A stretch of DNA of 9,580 bases, taken from the NCBI GenBank assembly GCA_913058165.1, contig CAJXQV010000033.1, positions 1-9,580 of the forward strand. Direction: 5' to 3'. Positions 7,305 through 9,580 of the stretch are shown piece by piece (position 1 is the first letter of the stretch; each line of letters opens with the position of its first letter). The notes under the pieces were generated by a model. The model saw only the letters and a program-made list of their open reading frames with translations. It searched no databases and was not told where the DNA came from. Origin of the DNA: an uncultured Chromatiales bacterium (GTDB lineage Bacteria > Pseudomonadota > Gammaproteobacteria > Steroidobacterales > GCA-2729495). A program made the position numbers and the translations under genes.

Positions 7305-8384
7305 TTAGAACGGGCGTGAAAGCAGTATGGAGCTTTGCCAGTCCTCTTTAGTTTGAGGGCCGTTTAGGTTCTGGTAAAGAGGTTTGCCTATTTCTGCGGC
7401 CAGCCGGTAGCGATGCGACATGTGCCATACAATCCCTGCCTGAGCGCCTATCTTTATGCCACCATAGAGGTCAGGGTTGGTGATTGGTGCGGGATAGGGG
7501 TAGGCACCGGGAACCAATAGTGAGGTGTCAGCGCCGTGGATTGAGTCGCTGTACCGAGCTCCGAGGCCGATATAGGGCTTTAAAATCTTAGAAAAATTAA
7601 ACTTGTAGCGCCCAGCCAGCGAGTAGTTATTGCCTAGCCTATAGCCCCGGCTGTTGGTGCCGCTGCGAATAGTTGCCGCGAGTGCGAGGCTAATATCGTG
7701 CTGCCCCTTTGCATGGTAGTTGATTTCGATGGGGACATCGTACGTTCCTGAGCCTAACTGCATGGTGTAGGGGAGCTGCTGGTCCCCAGGAGCTCTAGGT
7801 GTATCACCCTCCTCGTCGATAGAGCCCGTAGGAATGCTGAGTCCAACTGTAAGCCACCAATCCGATAGCGCCGAGTCAGATAATCTATAACTGGCTGATA
7901 CCAGCATATCGCCCACACCCGAAGTCTTAATTTTAAAGGTGTTGTAATTAGGAATGATGCTTATGTGATCCGTCGACTGCTCGAGATACGGAACCGTAAG
8001 ATGGGCTCGCCAGCTGTCGTTAAAGGCATAGCCCACGGAAAGCAAATAGGCGGTCTGGACGATTTTTCCTGGTACGACCGGGAAGTTTTTATCCGTTCTG
8101 AGTTCACCACTGTTTGGGCCGCTCCAAAGAACCTCATCGTCACTGACTCGATCGTCGCCATCAAGATAGCCTTTAAACTCGACCGACGACCGCTGAATCG
8201 CAACGCTCCATGGCGATTGATCTGGACTCGAGCTTCCGACTTCATTAATAGACTGCGCGAAGAGGTCAGTTAGGCTCATCTCGGCAAATTCAGAGGGTGT
8301 GCTCTGTGCAAAGCCGGAGCCGCTATAGATTAAACCCAGCGAAGTCAGAGCCCATAGCCCGTGTCTAAATTTCCCTAGGTTCAT
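7305..8384 (-). CDS. Outer-membrane beta-barrel protein, porin/transporter-like, linked to YfiR
   Basis: The protein is 359 aa, with a signal peptide (Lys5, Arg7, hydrophobic core 10-20, likely cleavage after SGFA26). It has many alternating amphipathic strands rich in aromatics and Gly, and ends in SRPF, a C-terminal phenylalanine typical of BAM-folded barrels. Segments such as TVPYL, GVGDMLVSASYRL, GLSIPTGSID and LPYTMQLGSGTYD resemble the 'MetA-pathway of phenol degradation' transporter-like barrel family. That family call is from memory and tentative. The mature N-terminus has EFAEMSLTDLFAQSINEV, which resembles the short 'LSLEDLLNIEV' peptide seen at the start of some TonB-dependent receptors located beside YfiR-family genes. 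The start ATG at 8384 has AGGA (complement of 8392-8395) 7 bases upstream. It is the first gene of a two-gene - strand operon with the YfiR-like gene. No plug domain or TonB box is evident, so a specific substrate cannot be named. Confidence 0.7.
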   Translation of the reverse strand: MNLGKFRHGLWALTSLGLIYSGSGFAQSTPSEFAEMSLTDLFAQSINEVGSSSPDQSPWSVAIQRSSVEFKGYLDGDDRVSDDEVLWSGPNSGELRTDKNFPVVPGKIVQTAYLLSVGYAFNDSWRAHLTVPYLEQSTDHISIIPNYNTFKIKTSGVGDMLVSASYRLSDSALSDWWLTVGLSIPTGSIDEEGDTPRAPGDQQLPYTMQLGSGTYDVPIEINYHAKGQHDISLALAATIRSGTNSRGYRLGNNYSLAGRYKFNFSKILKPYIGLGARYSDSIHGADTSLLVPGAYPYPAPITNPDLYGGIKIGAQAGIVWHMSHRYRLAAEIGKPLYQNLNGPQTKEDWQSSILLSRPF

Positions 8385-8520
8385 GTTGTGATCCTCTAAG
8401 TAGAGTTGACCCTGCTTTTTTTTGTAAACCTAGCCGAATAGAAAAACTCCTTAACCTGCTTGCATTTACGAAGCAGTTGGTTCTATGAGCAATGATTATT
8501 AGCCCTAATATATGCTAGAT

Positions 8521-8621
8521 GTGGTGTTATTGAATCCGTATCATTACTTAGTTTCACCTATTTAAGTAATACCACGTATTTCGTTCTTCTTTACTTATTC
8601 TTATAGTAGCGGTGGTGTTAT
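8521..8621 (+). repeat. Pair of 10-bp direct repeats GTGGTGTTAT
   Basis: GTGGTGTTAT occurs at 8521-8530 and again at 8612-8621, 91 bp apart, with partly matching flanks (TAG before, GA one base after). The pair brackets the inverted repeat at 8543-8570. This could be a two-site operator. Chance is not excluded in an AT-rich region of this size. Confidence 0.3.
8543..8570. repeat. 8-bp perfect inverted repeat, possible operator
   Basis: ATTACTTA (8543-8550) and TAAGTAAT (8563-8570) are perfect reverse complements separated by 12 bases, giving a 20-bp centre-to-centre distance, about two helical turns. There is no U-tract after it, so an operator for a dimeric regulator fits better than a terminator. 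It sits midway between the two divergent genes. The binding protein is unknown. Confidence 0.4.
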
Positions 8622-8767
8622 AGATATTTAGCCACTGCAGGGTGCGACAAGGTCATTATCGGGTTTTGGTCTTTTACAGGATAACGAATTGTTGCAGCAG
8701 CAGATTGCAAGGGTCAGTTTAAGCCAGAGGTTTTCCTCATCCTGCTTGTTAGTGTCTTACAGAATTT

Positions 8768-8772
8768 AGGAG
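8768..8772 (+). promoter_or_regulatory. Ribosome-binding site of the histidine kinase gene
   Basis: AGGAG at 8768-8772 lies 7 bases before the ATG at 8780. It fixes this start and rules out an upstream extension that might have carried a sensory domain. Confidence 0.8.
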
Positions 8773-8779
8773 TATTCGC

Positions 8780-9577
8780 ATGAGTGAGGGCGAAGATAAA
8801 TTGCTAGCCGGGTTGAAAGATGTGTCTGAGAGTGCGCTTCAGAATATGGCTAATGATGTGGTTCGCTGTTCAGAGCGTATGGACGGTATAACGCGGTTCT
8901 CAGGAGTTGTGGCCCATGATGTCAATAATTTATTGGCCATTATTTTAGGAAACCTTGAGTTGCTCGATTATGAGCTTATAGAAAACCCTAAGATTCGCAC
9001 TCGCCTCGCCTCTATCCAGAAGGCATCGGAGCGCACGAGTGAGCTAACCAATCAGCTCCTCGGAATCTCTAGACGTCAGCCAAAAAGCACAGTCGTTACG
9101 AGTGTTAACGAGGAGCTTAAAAGAATACATCAGCTAATTCTGGCTGAGGTTCCTCCGAATGTGACACTGACCTTGACTCTTGAGGAGTCACTTCGGCTGA
9201 CCGGCATTGATCCTGACGATTTTCAGCAGGCGCTGCTTAATCTGATTATTAATGCTTGCGAAGCAATGCCTGATGGCGGCGAGCTGTCATTAACAACAGC
9301 TAACGTAAACCTCTCTCGAGACTATTGCAGCCTTAACCCAGGCGTAAATCCTGGGGACTATGTGACAGTTTCAGTGATCGATACGGGATGCGGCATTGCT
9401 ACAGATGTTCGTCCATTTGTGTTTGAGCCCTTTGTCTCTAGCAAAGATGAAACGAGGAGCTCCGGGTTGGGTTTGCCTCAGGTGTATGTATTCTGTCAGC
9501 GCTCAAATGGTCATGTTCGGCTGGAGTCCAGGCTTAATGTTGGCACAACGGCTCGCCTTTACCTGCCAGCGGCTTAG
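8780..9577 (+). CDS. Short soluble sensor histidine kinase without an input domain
   Basis: The protein is a cytoplasmic, 265-aa complete two-component kinase core. Order of parts: a short N-terminal segment (1-38), a dimerisation/phosphoacceptor helix pair with His46 in FSGVVAHDVNNLLAII (HDxNN type, usually HDFNN), and a HATPase_c domain. The HATPase_c domain shows an N-box with Asn154 and Asn158 (LLNLIINACEAMPDGG), G1 DTGCGI (201-206), F-box FEPF (215-218) and G2 GLGLPQVY (229-236). There is no membrane helix, PAS, GAF, HAMP or receiver domain. HDFNN-type kinase cores often belong to hybrid kinases carrying a PAS and a receiver, so this looks like a stripped-down form that needs a partner for input and output. 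It is transcribed away from the barrel/YfiR-like pair across a shared control region. The TAG stop is part of an AGGAG for a next gene. The target response regulator lies outside the window or is unlinked. Confidence 0.9.
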   Translation: MSEGEDKLLAGLKDVSESALQNMANDVVRCSERMDGITRFSGVVAHDVNNLLAIILGNLELLDYELIENPKIRTRLASIQKASERTSELTNQLLGISRRQPKSTVVTSVNEELKRIHQLILAEVPPNVTLTLTLEESLRLTGIDPDDFQQALLNLIINACEAMPDGGELSLTTANVNLSRDYCSLNPGVNPGDYVTVSVIDTGCGIATDVRPFVFEPFVSSKDETRSSGLGLPQVYVFCQRSNGHVRLESRLNVGTTARLYLPAA

Positions 9578-9580
9578 GAG
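9576..9580 (+). promoter_or_regulatory. Ribosome-binding site for a downstream gene beyond the window
   Basis: AGGAG at 9576-9580 overlaps the kinase stop TAG (9575-9577) and matches the kinase gene's own ribosome site in sequence. It suggests a closely spaced, translationally linked gene starting about 6-10 bases after the window end, possibly the response regulator. Confidence 0.45.

Larger units (their letters stand above)
8385..8779. other. 395-bp divergent intergenic control region
   Basis: This is an AT-rich non-coding stretch between the - strand barrel operon and the + strand kinase gene, and should hold both promoters. It contains an 8-bp inverted repeat (8543-8550 / 8563-8570), a 10-bp direct repeat (8521-8530 / 8612-8621), a smaller inverted repeat AATAC-CAC-GTATT (8568-8580) and CTGCTT/AAGCAG arms (8456-8461 / 8471-8476) that could form a 6-bp hairpin in the barrel mRNA leader. 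A run of eight T (8416-8423) becomes an A-tract about 32 bases ahead of the barrel ATG. I could not identify a confident -35/-10 pair. TATAGT (8602-8607) is a possible kinase -10, but its -35 is poor. No open reading frame with a ribosome site or RNA gene was recognised. Confidence 0.6.

Noticed and set aside
7965..8273. 102-codon + strand open frame inside the barrel gene
   Set aside because: It is antisense to a coherent signal-peptide-plus-barrel gene, and no ribosome site or family signature was seen.
8406..8423. TTGACC followed by a T8 run, suggestive of a + strand promoter or terminator
   Set aside because: There is no -10 at 16-18 bases (8429-8434 reads CCTAGC), and no stem precedes the T-run. 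It lies in the - strand leader of the barrel gene.
8692..8710. TTGCA...TGCAA arms with a GCAGCAG core
   Set aside because: Five-base arms with a repetitive core are expected by chance, and there is no supporting context.

Overview
The window looks like a stretch of a gammaproteobacterial chromosome, probably a marine, Cellvibrionales-like organism. Evidence for this is the divergent tesA / ybbA-ybbP arrangement known from gammaproteobacteria, protein sequences close to the Escherichia coli forms of AroB, TesA, YbbA and YbbP, and moderate GC content. The exact lineage is my inference. The first 39 bases are not genomic: positions 7-39 are the Illumina Nextera transposase adapter, so the window begins at the raw end of a draft or metagenomic contig.

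Region 1 (40-2898, + strand) is housekeeping. It holds a 5'-truncated aroB (3-dehydroquinate synthase, shikimate pathway), a dGTPase-like HD-domain nucleotide hydrolase 23 bp downstream, and pyrF (orotidine 5'-phosphate decarboxylase) after 63 bp.

Region 2 (2895-6742) is the lipid-hydrolase/ABC module. tesA (- strand) meets pyrF tail to tail with a 4-bp stop-codon overlap. It diverges from ybbA-ybbP (+ strand), and the two start regions overlap head to head by 20 bp. TesA is a periplasmic SGNH esterase/lysophospholipase. YbbA (ATPase) and YbbP (about 10-helix, two FtsX-type permease halves) form a MacB-like ABC machine expected to work with TesA on lipid-like molecules at the periplasmic face.

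Region 3 (6773-9580) is more AT-rich and looks accessory. A - strand pair encodes an outer-membrane beta-barrel followed by a YfiR-family (DUF4154) periplasmic protein. It is separated by a 395-bp control region, with an 8-bp inverted repeat and a 10-bp direct repeat, from a divergent + strand gene. That gene encodes a short soluble histidine kinase with no sensory, membrane or receiver domain. A strong ribosome-binding site overlapping the kinase stop codon suggests another gene just past the window edge. The barrel + YfiR-like + kinase set is the best candidate here for an uncharacterised envelope-to-cytoplasm signalling system. The partner enzyme that YfiR normally inhibits (a diguanylate cyclase) is not in the window.

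No tRNA, rRNA, CRISPR array, insertion sequence or phage gene was seen.
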